The position numbers and the translations under genes are program-made. The notes under the pieces were generated by a model that worked only from the letters and a program-made list of their open reading frames with translations, was not told the DNA's origin and searched no databases. A stretch of 64,000 nucleotides of DNA from Vescimonas fastidiosa. GTDB taxonomy: Bacteria > Bacillota > Clostridia > Oscillospirales > Oscillospiraceae. Positions 1 to 7,386 of the stretch are shown in pieces; positions within the stretch are counted from its first letter, which is position 1, and each line of letters opens with the position of its first letter. The DNA lies in NCBI RefSeq assembly GCF_018326305.1, contig NZ_AP023415.1:434001-498000 (forward strand). The letters run 5' to 3'.

Positions 1-16
1 CGCCCTTAGGCGGCTT

Positions 17-51
17 CGTGTAACGGGGGAGGGGACGAACGCCCCCTCCCG
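17..51. repeat. GC-rich inverted repeat
   Basis: An 8-bp inverted repeat (GGGAGGGG / CCCCTCCC) lies just downstream of the minus-strand lipoprotein gene. No clear T-run follows on the minus strand, so it may be an mRNA-stabilising hairpin between operon genes rather than a terminator. A transporter permease gene would be expected further left, outside the window. Confidence 0.35.
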
Positions 52-71
52 GCGGTTTATGTTATGGGGAA

Positions 72-1046
72 TTACTCGGTAGCCAGAGCGGTGTAGTCAG
101 CGGGAATGGTGATGCCCAGCTTCTCACAGTTGGCCATGTTGGCCTGCTTGGTTGCAGTGGGAGCGAATTCCACAGGCATGGTGGAGATGTCGGCCTCACC
201 GGTGAGGATCTTAGCAGCCATCTGACCGGTGATCTTGCCCAGCTCGTAGTAGTCGATGGAGAGCGTCGCCACGCCGCAGCCCTTGCAGATGCCGGCCTCG
301 CCTGCAATGACGGGGGTTCCGGCGGCCAGGACCACATTGGCAATGGCCTCGGTGTTGGAGGCAGCGGTGTTATCGGTGGGGATGTAGAGCACATCGGAAT
401 CGTCGCAGGCCTTCTGGGTGACGGAGGAAACATCGTTGCTGTCGGTGAAGGTGTACTCGGTGCAGGTGATGCCGGCGGCGGAGAGCAGCTTGGTCACCTC
501 ATCAACCTGGTATTTGCTGTTGGGCTCGCTGGAGCAGAAGAGCATACCCACCTTCTTGGCGTTGGGGAACAGCTCCTGGAGCATGGCGGCCTGCTTGTCC
601 AGGGGAGCCAGGTCGGAGGTGCCGGAGATGTTGCTGCCCACGGTGCCGGTCCAGTCGGCGATCTCCAAAGCAGTGGCGTAGTCGGTAACGGAGGTGCCCA
701 GGATGGGAATGGTGCTGGTGGCGGAGGCGGCAGCCTGGAGGGCCGGGGTGGCGTTGGCCATGATCAGGTCAACCTTGTCGGAAATGAATCCGTTAACGAT
801 GGTGCTGCAGTTGTTAGAATCGCCGGAGGCATTCTTTTCAACTACCTCCACCTTGTCGCCCAGGGCTTCCTTCAGGGCATCGGTGAAGCCCTTGGTGGCG
901 GCGTCCAGAGCCTCGTGCTGCACCAGCTGCACCACGCCTACCTTATAGGTCTTGTCGCCGGTGTCTTTGTCTTTGTTGCCGGAGCCGCAGGCCACCAGGG
1001 AAAGGGCCATTACCGCGGCAAGGACGAGAGAGATAAGCTTTTTCAT
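72..1046 (-). CDS. ABC transporter substrate-binding lipoprotein (TrpX/PF04392-like)
   Basis: This 324-residue protein starts with a lipoprotein signal peptide: MKKLIS, a hydrophobic core, then a lipobox ending LVAC-GSG at about residue 21. The mature part resembles the ABC_sub_bind family (PF04392), whose characterised or predicted members (TrpX) bind aromatic amino acids: two Rossmann-like lobes, with the GTSVTDYATALE segment typical of the family. The start at 1046 is chosen because an AAAGGAGAAA ribosome site precedes it and the signal peptide begins there; an upstream in-frame extension has neither. The permease and ATPase would lie to the left, beyond the window. A Tyr/Phe-rich leader peptide and an intrinsic terminator sit upstream, so the ligand is inferred to be tyrosine and/or phenylalanine. 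The family is fairly sure; the ligand is inference. Confidence 0.85.
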   Translation of the reverse strand: MKKLISLVLAAVMALSLVACGSGNKDKDTGDKTYKVGVVQLVQHEALDAATKGFTDALKEALGDKVEVVEKNASGDSNNCSTIVNGFISDKVDLIMANATPALQAAASATSTIPILGTSVTDYATALEIADWTGTVGSNISGTSDLAPLDKQAAMLQELFPNAKKVGMLFCSSEPNSKYQVDEVTKLLSAAGITCTEYTFTDSNDVSSVTQKACDDSDVLYIPTDNTAASNTEAIANVVLAAGTPVIAGEAGICKGCGVATLSIDYYELGKITGQMAAKILTGEADISTMPVEFAPTATKQANMANCEKLGITIPADYTALATE

Positions 1047-1090
1047 GATTTTTCTCCTTTGCGTTTGATTTTGTTTGGTTGTGTTTTTAT

Positions 1091-1125
1091 AAAAAAGAGG
1101 CCGCTCTGTCCGAACCAGAGCGGCC
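1091..1125 (-). terminator. Leader (attenuator) terminator hairpin
   Basis: Read on the minus strand, a perfect 10-bp stem (GGCCGCTCTG / CAGAGCGGCC, 7-nt loop) is followed by a run of T. It lies about 45 bases before the lipoprotein start and about 30 bases after the leader-peptide stop codon. A terminator inside a 5' leader is the mark of attenuation control. Confidence 0.8.
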
Positions 1126-1156
1126 TTTTCTTTATCTGCGGAAAAGAACGAAAACT

Positions 1157-1279
1157 CTATTTTGATACGGACGGCTTTATGAATTTGTCGCAGCAAAAGA
1201 AACCCGCAAAATAGCGAGCCATAAAGCCGTAATAGTAGCCCCGACGGGAGGCGCTGGTGGAAGAAGAAATGTTACACAT
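1157..1279 (-). CDS. Aromatic-rich leader peptide (40 aa)
   Basis: A 40-codon frame starts with ATG at 1279, preceded by AGAAAGGAG at good spacing, and stops with TAG at 1157. The peptide has Tyr-Tyr-Tyr at residues 15-17, Tyr at 23, and Phe at 19, 24, 27, 28 and 33; eight of residues 15-28 are aromatic, and there is no Trp. A terminator follows and the aromatic-type transporter lipoprotein comes next, so this fits a trp-operon-style attenuator whose ribosome stalls when charged tRNA-Tyr or tRNA-Phe is scarce. A 10-bp inverted repeat (1171-1180 with 1221-1230) has one arm starting in the last Tyr codon. The reading frame and RNA elements are seen directly; the mechanism is inferred. Confidence 0.72.
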   Translation of the reverse strand: MCNISSSTSASRRGYYYGFMARYFAGFFCCDKFIKPSVSK

Positions 1280-1288
1280 ATCGGGGCT
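1171..1288 (-). promoter_or_regulatory. Attenuator RNA stems in the leader
   Basis: Two perfect inverted repeats lie within the leader transcript. The first pairs 1281-1288 (next to the leader ribosome site) with 1237-1244, just before the Tyr codons. The second is 10 bp, 1221-1230 with 1171-1180 (ACGGCTTTAT / ATAAAGCCGT). The downstream arm of the second can alternatively pair in three blocks (about 4+4+5 bp) with the 3' half of the terminator hairpin, which would act as an antiterminator. Confidence 0.55.
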
Positions 1289-1325
1289 CCTTTCTGCCGC
1301 GTGGCGGCGTTGTTTCGTTGTGAAA

Positions 1326-1354
1326 AATATAGAACTTTAAAGGCTTAAAGTCAA
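1326..1354 (-). promoter_or_regulatory. Sigma-A promoter of the attenuated transporter operon
   Basis: TTGACT (1349-1354) and TATATT (1326-1331) on the minus strand are separated by exactly 17 bases. Transcription would start near 1319, giving a leader of about 270 bases that contains the leader peptide and terminator. Nothing else is recognised between 1355 and 1476. Confidence 0.75.
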
Positions 1355-1476
1355 CAGTGAAAATGCACAAAAAGATCGGGATATTTTAGATGTTTTTTAT
1401 AAGCGCGAGACTTTTTTCTCAAATCTGGGGAGAAAATACGAAAAAGGGGGGCTGTGGCCCGGCGCATAAGGCGTAA

Positions 1477-1830
1477 TTATTCGTCGCAGCTTAACTCGTC
1501 AGCGCTGAAAAGCTGGGTAAACTGAGTCTGGCCGTATGCCTGCATCCGGCGGCAGAATTCGTCGTACTGCTCCAAAAGCTTTTCCCCCTGGGGGGTGAGT
1601 ACGGCCCCGCCGCCGTTTTTGCCGCCAGCGGAGGAATAGAGCAGCTTATAGCCCAGGGCATTCTCCGCGGTGCGCAGCACGGTCCAGGCCTTGGAGTAGG
1701 CCATGTTCATGGAGTTGGCTGCCGCCCGGAGAGAGTGGAGCTCCCGGACCCGGTGCAGCAGCTGTGCGATCCCCGGCCCGAATACCTTATTCTCGTCCTG
1801 ATAAATACGGACGCTCATTTTGAAAATCAT
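1477..1830 (-). CDS. ModE-like winged-helix regulator
   Basis: This 117-residue protein matches the N-terminal DNA-binding domain of ModE and related LysR-type winged helices. It has a helix-turn-helix around residues 30-60 (AANSMNMAYSKAW, then a recognition helix and LGYKLL), followed by the glycine-rich wing (GGKNGGGAVLT) and the TPQGEKLLEQY helix seen in this family. No molybdate-binding domain is present, as is common for short Clostridial homologues. The ATG at 1830 has AAGGA four bases upstream; longer starts (1842, 1899) run into a dispersed intergenic repeat and are less likely, and 1818 is an alternative. No molybdenum transport genes are visible nearby, so the ligand and targets are unknown. 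Confidence 0.7.
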   Translation of the reverse strand: MIFKMSVRIYQDENKVFGPGIAQLLHRVRELHSLRAAANSMNMAYSKAWTVLRTAENALGYKLLYSSAGGKNGGGAVLTPQGEKLLEQYDEFCRRMQAYGQTQFTQLFSADELSCDE

Positions 1831-1854
1831 CGAATCCTTCATAATCAAAAAACC

Positions 1855-1935
1855 TGTCATTGCGAGACCGGCGCACACGCCGGTCGTGGCAATCCGCATC
1901 CCCCGTCCCCAAGGCCCCCTTACCTAAAGGACACG
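1855..1935. repeat. Dispersed intergenic repeat, copy 1
   Basis: A segment beginning GTCATTGCGAGACCGG, containing ACCGGCG/CGCCGGT arms, and ending in a CCTAAAGGA motif. Related copies lie at about 3893-3942 and 5221-5272. It sits at the 5' edge of the ModE-like gene. Confidence 0.6.
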
Positions 1936-2122
1936 AAGCACCGAAGGGTTGCGCCCAGCACTCCTTGTAAGCTATTTTTTATTTTATCAATTCTCCCGAA
2001 AAAGTCAATGGAAGGGGTCTTAAAATCCAAAATAGTTTTGCCCCCGGAGGGACGATTATGCAGAAGTCATAATTTTTGTTAGGTTATCTAAATTTTTTTG
2101 TAAAAATAGTGGAGATAAACAG

Positions 2123-2151
2123 TGGATTCTTTTATTTTTCTATGTTATAAT
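2123..2151 (+). promoter_or_regulatory. Probable pckA promoter
   Basis: TATAAT at 2146-2151 with a weak -35 (TGGATT, 2123-2128) 17 bases upstream. About 75 bases of 5' UTR follow. The rest of the AT-rich 1936-2122 gap shows nothing recognised. Confidence 0.5.
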
Positions 2152-2229
2152 ACAAATATTAAAATGGTGGGACAATGCTTATTCCGGCGGAATCCTATAT
2201 TATTTTATATATGAAAAGGAGACATTATT

Positions 2230-3831
2230 ATGGCCATTGATCTGAGCAAATACGGCATTCTCGGTACCACTGAGATCGTCTACAACCCTTCCTACGACAC
2301 TCTGTTCGCAGAGGAGACCAAGGCAGAGCTGACAGGTTATGAGGTCGGCCAGGTCACGGAGCTGGGCGCGGTAAATGTGATGACCGGCATTTACACCGGT
2401 CGCTCTCCCAAGGACAAGTATATTGTCATGGATAAAAACTCCAAGGACACCGTTTGGTGGACCAGCGAGGGCTATAAAAACGATAACCATCCCATGAGCG
2501 AGGATGTATGGGCTCAGGTGAAGAAGCTGGCCGTCAGCGAGCTGTGCAACAAGCGCCTGTTCGTGGTGGATGCCTTCTGCGGCGCCAACAAGGACACCCG
2601 CATGGCCGTGCGCTTCATCGTAGAGGTGGCCTGGCAGGCACACTTCATTAAGAATATGTTCATCCAGCCCTCCCAGGAGGAGCTGGAGAGCTTCGAGCCT
2701 GACTTCGTGGTGTATAACGCCTCTAAGGCCAAGGTAGAAAACTTTAAGGAGCTGGGCCTCAACTCCGAGACCTGCGTGGCCTTCAACATCACCTCCCGGG
2801 AGCAGGTCATCATCAATACCTGGTACGGCGGCGAAATGAAGAAGGGCATGTTCTCCATGATGAACTATTACCTGCCTCTCAAGGGTATTGCCGCCATGCA
2901 CTGCTCTGCCAACACCGACATGAACGGTGAAAATACCGCCGTTTTCTTCGGCCTGTCCGGTACCGGCAAGACCACCCTGTCCACCGACCCCAAGCGTCTG
3001 CTTATCGGTGACGATGAGCACGGCTGGGACGATAACGGCGTCTTTAACTTCGAGGGCGGCTGCTATGCCAAGGTCATCAACCTGGACAAGGAATCCGAGC
3101 CCGACATCTATAACGCCATCCGCCGGGACGCTCTGCTGGAGAATGTCACCGTGGACAAGGACGGCAAGATCGACTTCAGCGACAAGTCTGTCACCGAGAA
3201 TACCCGTGTCAGCTATCCCATTGATCATATTGATAAAATCGTGCGCCCGGTCTCTGCGGCGCCCGCTGCCAAGAATGTGATCTTCCTGTCCGCCGATGCC
3301 TTCGGTGTGCTGCCTCCCGTTTCCATCCTGACTCCGGAGCAGACCCAGTATTACTTCCTCTCCGGCTTCACCGCCAAGCTGGCCGGCACCGAGCGGGGCA
3401 TCACCGAGCCCACCCCCACTTTCTCCGCCTGCTTCGGTCAGGCCTTCCTGGAGCTGCATCCCACCAAGTACGCCGAGGAGCTGGTCAAGCGCATGAAGAT
3501 GAGCGGTGCCAAGGCCTATCTGGTGAATACCGGCTGGAACGGTACCGGCAAGCGTATTTCCATCAAGGATACCCGCGGCATCATTGACGCCATCCTCAGC
3601 GGCGCCATCAACGAGGCCCCCACCAAGACCATTCCCCACTTCCATTTCCAGGTGCCCACGGCTCTGCCCGGTGTGGACCCTGCCATTCTGGATCCCCGCG
3701 ACACCTATGCCGATGCCTCCCAGTGGGAGGAGAAGGCCAAGGATCTGGCCGGCCGCTTCGTGAAGAACTTCGCCAAGTACGAGTCCAACGAGCACGGCAA
3801 GGCCCTGGTGGCCGCCGGCCCCAAGGCGTAA
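2230..3831 (+). CDS. pckA: Phosphoenolpyruvate carboxykinase (ATP)
   Basis: PckA interconverts oxaloacetate + ATP with phosphoenolpyruvate + CO2 + ADP in the cytoplasm. In fermentative gut anaerobes it often runs in the carboxylating, ATP-forming direction. The 533-residue length is normal for the ATP-type family. Visible signatures are the substrate site [11 protein letters not shown] near residue 57, the kinase-1a P-loop [11 protein letters not shown] at about residues 239-249, the metal-binding GDDEHGW around 261, and the adenine-site region [11 protein letters not shown] near 435. AAAGGAG precedes the ATG. It is monocistronic: its own promoter lies upstream and a strong hairpin terminator follows. 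Confidence 0.97.
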   Translation: MAIDLSKYGILGTTEIVYNPSYDTLFAEETKAELTGYEVGQVTELGAVNVMTGIYTGRSPKDKYIVMDKNSKDTVWWTSEGYKNDNHPMSEDVWAQVKKLAVSELCNKRLFVVDAFCGANKDTRMAVRFIVEVAWQAHFIKNMFIQPSQEELESFEPDFVVYNASKAKVENFKELGLNSETCVAFNITSREQVIINTWYGGEMKKGMFSMMNYYLPLKGIAAMHCSANTDMNGENTAVFFGLSGTGKTTLSTDPKRLLIGDDEHGWDDNGVFNFEGGCYAKVINLDKESEPDIYNAIRRDALLENVTVDKDGKIDFSDKSVTENTRVSYPIDHIDKIVRPVSAAPAAKNVIFLSADAFGVLPPVSILTPEQTQYYFLSGFTAKLAGTERGITEPTPTFSACFGQAFLELHPTKYAEELVKRMKMSGAKAYLVNTGWNGTGKRISIKDTRGIIDAILSGAINEAPTKTIPHFHFQVPTALPGVDPAILDPRDTYADASQWEEKAKDLAGRFVKNFAKYESNEHGKALVAAGPKA

Positions 3832-3844
3832 CCCCATTAAACCT

Positions 3845-3877
3845 AAAAGCGCCGGAATACCACATTCCGGCGCTTTT
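3845..3877. terminator. pckA terminator
   Basis: A 14-bp stem (AAAAGCGCCGGAAT / ATTCCGGCGCTTTT) with a 5-base loop and terminal T-run, 14 bases after the pckA stop codon. Confidence 0.85.
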
Positions 3878-3892
3878 ACCGTATCAAAAAAC

Positions 3893-3942
3893 CCATGTCA
3901 CTGGCTGTGGCAATCCGTACTCCAAGGTTTCCCTTGCCTAAA
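3893..3942. repeat. Dispersed intergenic repeat, degenerate copy
   Basis: Shares the GTCA...GGCAATCCG core and the CTCCAAGG...TTGCCTAAAGGA tail with the copy at 1855-1935, but lacks the full palindrome. Confidence 0.45.
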
Positions 3943-3986
3943 GGATGAGATATAAAAGTACCCGTGATTTCAATAAAGGAGACCCT

Positions 3987-4301
3987 ATGATCGAACTGAA
4001 AGTCCTTATCGACGATCTGGATTATGACTCCATTGCCGAGTACCTGATCCCGGCCCTGGCCGAAAGCATGGCCCGGGACCAAAAAGGCGGCATTTTAGGC
4101 GGCGTCCTGGCCAATAACCCGGATATGCTCACCTCCATGGCCCGCACCCTCCTGGGCACCCTGAGTCAGGAAAAGCGGGACGAGCTGCTGGTGCAGCTAC
4201 TAAACAAAAATAGAGAAAAGCTCCTGCAAAAAGCCACCCAAGCCGCCACCGATAAAGGCATCCAAGTCAAACTCTGCGACCTGACCGCCAGGAAATTTTG
4301 A
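3987..4301 (+). CDS. Hypothetical protein, 104 aa
   Basis: The family is not recognised. The 104-residue protein is soluble and helical, with an acidic N-terminal segment (IDDLDYDSIAEYLIPALAE) and a basic C-terminal half rich in Gln, Lys and Ala. The ATG at 3987 is chosen because AAAGGAG lies six bases upstream; a longer in-frame ATG at 3945 falls in a dispersed repeat. Codon use matches its neighbours, which supports real coding. It stands alone between the pckA terminator and a 1-kb repeat field. Confidence 0.6.
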   Translation: MIELKVLIDDLDYDSIAEYLIPALAESMARDQKGGILGGVLANNPDMLTSMARTLLGTLSQEKRDELLVQLLNKNREKLLQKATQAATDKGIQVKLCDLTARKF

Positions 4302-5279
4302 CCCCCCAAAAGTCAAATCCATCCGCCCGGACTTGTGCCGCAAATCTTGTTGCCATCCGTAGGAGCGGACACCCCTGTCCGCCCGTTGTAAAATCTCTCA
4401 AATATGCGTAGGGGCGGGGTTCTACCCCGCCCGATAACGGACGAATTTCCGCTTCCCCTCCGTAGGGGCCGATGCCTACATCGGCCCGCCTTACCGAACC
4501 TCTTGCGATACTCCGTAGGGCGGGCTGCCCTCACCCTGCCGCCTGTCAACCATCGCACCCCCGAAAAACCGTCGCCTCCCTTGCCTAAAGGGAGGGGGAC
4601 CAGCTGCAGGCTGGTGGAGGGATTCTTGCGGGGTACAAGGTGATTTGGTTGCTGTGAGTCCGTGAATGGAAGAATCCCTTGTGCAAAAATTGCCTCCGGC
4701 GGGGTACTTTCTGTCACCAGCGACAGAAAGTACCCAAAGAACGCTGCCAAAACCAATGGTTTTGGATTCCTTGCGCGGGCGCGGTGCGGGAAGTGTCGAG
4801 ACCTTTCACCCCCGCGAATAAAACGGTACAACCTCGCCCCGTGCTTTCGCACTGTCTTGGTGTCTATTCACCGCGACGCGCTCCGCGCTTGTGCTGCCCG
4901 TCCAAACGGGCTGACCCCCTATGTCTACCGTGCGGCGCTGGGCATCGCACCCTACGAAATACTATCGGTAAACGGTGCGTAGGGGACGATGCCCACATCG
5001 TCCCGCCCTACCACACTACTTGCAACCCACCCGTAGGAGCGGACACCCCTGTCCGCCCACCGTACCGGCGCTCATCCATCCGTAGGGGCGGGGTTCTACC
5101 CCGCCCGTTCTGCCGATACGCACGGCACTGTCGCAGTACGCACAGCTTCCATCCTTGCTTCGTAGGGTGGGCTGCCCTCACCCCGCCGCCCTTTAACCCA
5201 CCGCACTCCATGTAAAAAACCATGTCATTGCGAGACCGGCACACACGCGGGTCTCGCAATCCGCATCCTTTATCAAAAA
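4302..5279. repeat. About 1 kb field of dispersed palindromic repeats, no gene
   Basis: No protein gene is supported here. The region is a mosaic of short GC-rich palindromes, most beginning CCGTAGGG or CCGTAGGA. Type A (GCGGAC/GTCCGC core) is at about 4357 and 5032; type B (GGGGCGGGG/CCCCGCCC) at 4408 and 5081; type C (GGCCGATG/CATCGGCC and GGACGATG/CATCGTCC) at 4460 and 4981; type D (GGGCGGGCTGCCCTCACCC) at 4513 and 5162. There is also an element with TTGCCTAAAGGGAGG near 4580 and a GTACTTTCTGTC/GACAGAAAGTAC palindrome at 4705-4732. The order A-B-C-D, then C-A-B-D, suggests duplication and shuffling. A copy of the 1855-type repeat closes the field at 5221-5272. Confidence 0.75.
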
Positions 5280-5280
5280 A

Positions 5281-5309
5281 AATCCGGCCCCACCGGGCCG
5301 GATTTTTTA
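5281..5309. terminator. Bidirectional terminator
   Basis: A 10-bp stem (AATCCGGCCC / GGGCCGGATT, loop CACC) with A-run before and T-run after. It serves the threonine aldolase gene on the minus strand. Confidence 0.75.
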
Positions 5310-5349
5310 GAGGCTGTCGGAAAAACCCTCCGGGTTTTTCGACAGTCTT
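5310..5349. repeat. Isolated last hairpin of the 200-bp structured repeat
   Basis: The CTGTCGGAAAAACCC ... GGGTTTTTCGACAG hairpin matches the final hairpin of the large repeats at 17717-17917 and 36768-36969. Only this hairpin is present, with a different loop (TCC). It abuts the 3' end of the threonine aldolase gene. Confidence 0.7.
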
Positions 5350-5351
5350 AG

Positions 5352-6392
5352 TTACTTCTTCAGCGCCTCCACGCCCTTGCGCAGGGCGGCCACATTTTCC
5401 TCCGTGGTGGCCCAGCTGGCGGCGAAGCGGATAGCGGAGTGGGTCTCGTCCACCCGCTCCCAATACTCATAGCCGAACTCTTTCCCCAAGACGGCCAGCT
5501 CCGCATCGCTCATAATGGGGTACTGCTGGTTGGTGGGGGAGTTGAAGAAGAAGGGGTAGCCGTTGTCCTCGAAGATGGCGTGTATTTTCTTGGCCATTTC
5601 GTTGGCGTGGCGGGAAATCTTGAAGTACAGGTCGTCGGTAAACAGGGTGTCGAATTGCAGACCCAGCAGCCGGCCCTTGGCCAGCATACCGCCCCGCTGC
5701 TTCATCATGAAGCGGAAGTCCTTTTTCAGCGCCGGGTTCATCACCACCACGGCCTCGCCGAACAGGGCGCCCACCTTGTTGCCGCCGATGTAGAAGATGT
5801 CGCACAGACGCGCTACCTCCGGCAGTGTCAGGTCGCAGTCGTCGCAGGTGAGTCCGTAGCCCAGCCGTGCCCCGTCGATAAACAGCGGCAGAGAGCACTT
5901 CTTGCACACCTCGTACAGCTCCGTCAGCTCCGCCTTGGAGTACAGGGTGCCGCCCTCGGTGGGCAGGGAGATATAGACCATACCGGGCATGACCATGTGC
6001 TCATAGTCGGGGCTGAAGTGGTGCCAGTTGTAATAGTCCTCTACCTGCTTCGCGGTAATTTTACCGTTGTCCGTGGGAAGGGTCAGAACCTTGTGCCCGG
6101 AGGACTCGATGGCGCCGGTTTCGTGGCAGTTTATGTGGCCGCTGGTGGCGGAGAGCACACCCTGATAGGGGCGCAGAACAGAGGCGATCACCGTGGTGTT
6201 GGTGAGGGTGCCGCCCACCAGGAAATGCACATCGGCATCCGGGGCCTGGCATGCGGCCTTGATCTTCTCCCGGGCGGCGGCGCAGTATTCATCCTCGCCG
6301 TAGCCCACGGTCTGTTCCATATTGGTCTGCATCAGGCGCTCCATAATGGCGGGATGTGCGCCCTCCAGGTAGTCGCTGTTGAAATAGATCAT
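5352..6392 (-). CDS. ltaA: Low-specificity L-threonine aldolase (PLP enzyme)
   Basis: The family cleaves L-threonine and allo-threonine to glycine and acetaldehyde, with pyridoxal phosphate as cofactor. The 346-residue protein has the fold-type I landmarks: VGGTLTNTTVI near residue 60, His-86, FIDGARLGYG with the PLP-pairing Asp-173 and Arg-176, and the Schiff-base Lys in YIGGNKVGALFGEA at about residue 206. An AAAGGAG site lies before the ATG. It is a single gene with its own promoter and a terminator downstream. Other members of the beta-eliminating lyase superfamily are possible, but this motif set is typical of threonine aldolases. Confidence 0.9.
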   Translation of the reverse strand: MIYFNSDYLEGAHPAIMERLMQTNMEQTVGYGEDEYCAAAREKIKAACQAPDADVHFLVGGTLTNTTVIASVLRPYQGVLSATSGHINCHETGAIESSGHKVLTLPTDNGKITAKQVEDYYNWHHFSPDYEHMVMPGMVYISLPTEGGTLYSKAELTELYEVCKKCSLPLFIDGARLGYGLTCDDCDLTLPEVARLCDIFYIGGNKVGALFGEAVVVMNPALKKDFRFMMKQRGGMLAKGRLLGLQFDTLFTDDLYFKISRHANEMAKKIHAIFEDNGYPFFFNSPTNQQYPIMSDAELAVLGKEFGYEYWERVDETHSAIRFAASWATTEENVAALRKGVEALKK

Positions 6393-6424
6393 CTGTGATT
6401 TCTCCTTTCAGTTCCTCTGACGGT

Positions 6425-6453
6425 ATTTTACCGCAAAAAGCAGGCACTGTAAA
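6425..6453 (-). promoter_or_regulatory. ltaA promoter
   Basis: TTTACA (6448-6453) and TAAAAT (6425-6430) on the minus strand, spaced by 17 bases. Confidence 0.65.
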
Positions 6454-6506
6454 TGGGGAATTTCAGTTTGCCGAAAATCCAATTTCCCTATGAGAAAAAC
6501 CGCCGC

Positions 6507-6535
6507 TTGCCAAATCTGCGAAAATCGTTTATACT
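6507..6535 (+). promoter_or_regulatory. Sortase promoter
   Basis: TTGCCA (6507-6512) and TATACT (6530-6535) with a 17-base spacer. The ATG is 34 bases downstream. Confidence 0.65.
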
Positions 6536-6568
6536 ATGAATTATCAGAGCCGGAAAGGAGGCTGCGCC

Positions 6569-7321
6569 ATGAAGAAGAAAACAGTGAAAAATGTACTTTA
6601 TTATGTTGTGCTGGCCGTGTTGGTGGCCGTTTTCTGCTTCTCTGCCTATAAGATATACAGCTATTACGCGGAAAAAAGGGAAAGCACCCGCCTCAATGAG
6701 TCTGTGGCCCGGGAGTATACCATTCGCAAAACCGGCCAGGCTAAGGAGGAAGAGGAGTATTTCCAGGTAGATTTCGACCAGCTCTGCCAGCAGAATTCCG
6801 ATGCTGTGGCCTGGCTCTATCTCAAGGGCACCCCCATCAACTATCCGGTGCTTCAGCACGATGACAATGTTTATTATCTGGATCATCAAATCGACGGCTC
6901 CGTAAACTCCAACGGCAGCATTTTCATGGACTATCGCAACGCCCCGGACTTTTCCGACCGCAACACCTTGATCTACGGTCACCATATGCGCACGGGCAAT
7001 ATGTTCGGCAAGCTGGTGAATTTTAAGAGCAACAGCTACTATCAGCAAAACGACCATATGTACCTCATGACCCCTCAGGGCACCTATCGCCTGGACCTGC
7101 TGTGCGGCGCAGTGGTGGACCCCACCGACCCCATCTACTCCGTGGACCCCACTCCGGAGGCTCTCAGCGCCTGCATGCGTAAGTCCACCTTTCAGACCAA
7201 GCTGGACCTGCCCTCGGAGGACGCCAGACTTGTGACCCTGTCCACCTGCAGCTACGAGTTCGAGGATGCCCGCTACATCGTCATCGGTGTCCTGACCCCT
7301 GTGCCCGATGCGCAGACCTGA
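6569..7321 (+). CDS. srtB: Class B sortase
   Basis: Class B sortases are membrane-anchored transpeptidases that cut a C-terminal sorting motif and join the protein to the cell wall. This 250-residue protein has one N-terminal membrane anchor (about residues 8-27), then the sortase fold. The catalytic His lies in LIYGHHM (residue 138), Cys in TLSTCSYE (227) and Arg in EDARYIV (235); the long insertion between them is typical of class B. The ATG at 6569 follows AAAGGAGG. No LPXTG- or NPQTN-type substrate is encoded nearby, so it probably serves proteins made elsewhere in the genome. Confidence 0.92.
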   Translation: MKKKTVKNVLYYVVLAVLVAVFCFSAYKIYSYYAEKRESTRLNESVAREYTIRKTGQAKEEEEYFQVDFDQLCQQNSDAVAWLYLKGTPINYPVLQHDDNVYYLDHQIDGSVNSNGSIFMDYRNAPDFSDRNTLIYGHHMRTGNMFGKLVNFKSNSYYQQNDHMYLMTPQGTYRLDLLCGAVVDPTDPIYSVDPTPEALSACMRKSTFQTKLDLPSEDARLVTLSTCSYEFEDARYIVIGVLTPVPDAQT

Positions 7322-7330
7322 CACAAAGCG

Positions 7331-7372
7331 AAAAAATCCACACTGTCCGATGAAAGACAGTGTGGATTTTTC
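7331..7372. terminator. Bidirectional terminator
   Basis: A 16-bp stem (AAAAATCCACACTGTC / GACAGTGTGGATTTTT) between the convergent sortase and YhgE/Pip genes. Confidence 0.85.
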
Positions 7373-7386
7373 ATATGCAGACTGGC

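Noticed and set aside
1157..1320. T-box riboswitch before the aromatic transporter
   Set aside because: I looked for a specifier loop and the conserved T-box sequence (TGGNACCGCG) and did not see them; the leader-peptide model fits better.
2200..3837. A 545-codon open frame on the minus strand opposite pckA
   Set aside because: It mirrors pckA codon structure in GC-rich DNA, has no ribosome site, no family resemblance and unnatural composition (Gly, His, Leu).
4313..5463. Several open frames in the repeat field
   Set aside because: They are translations of palindromic repeats, rich in Arg, Pro and Gly, without ribosome sites or stable families.
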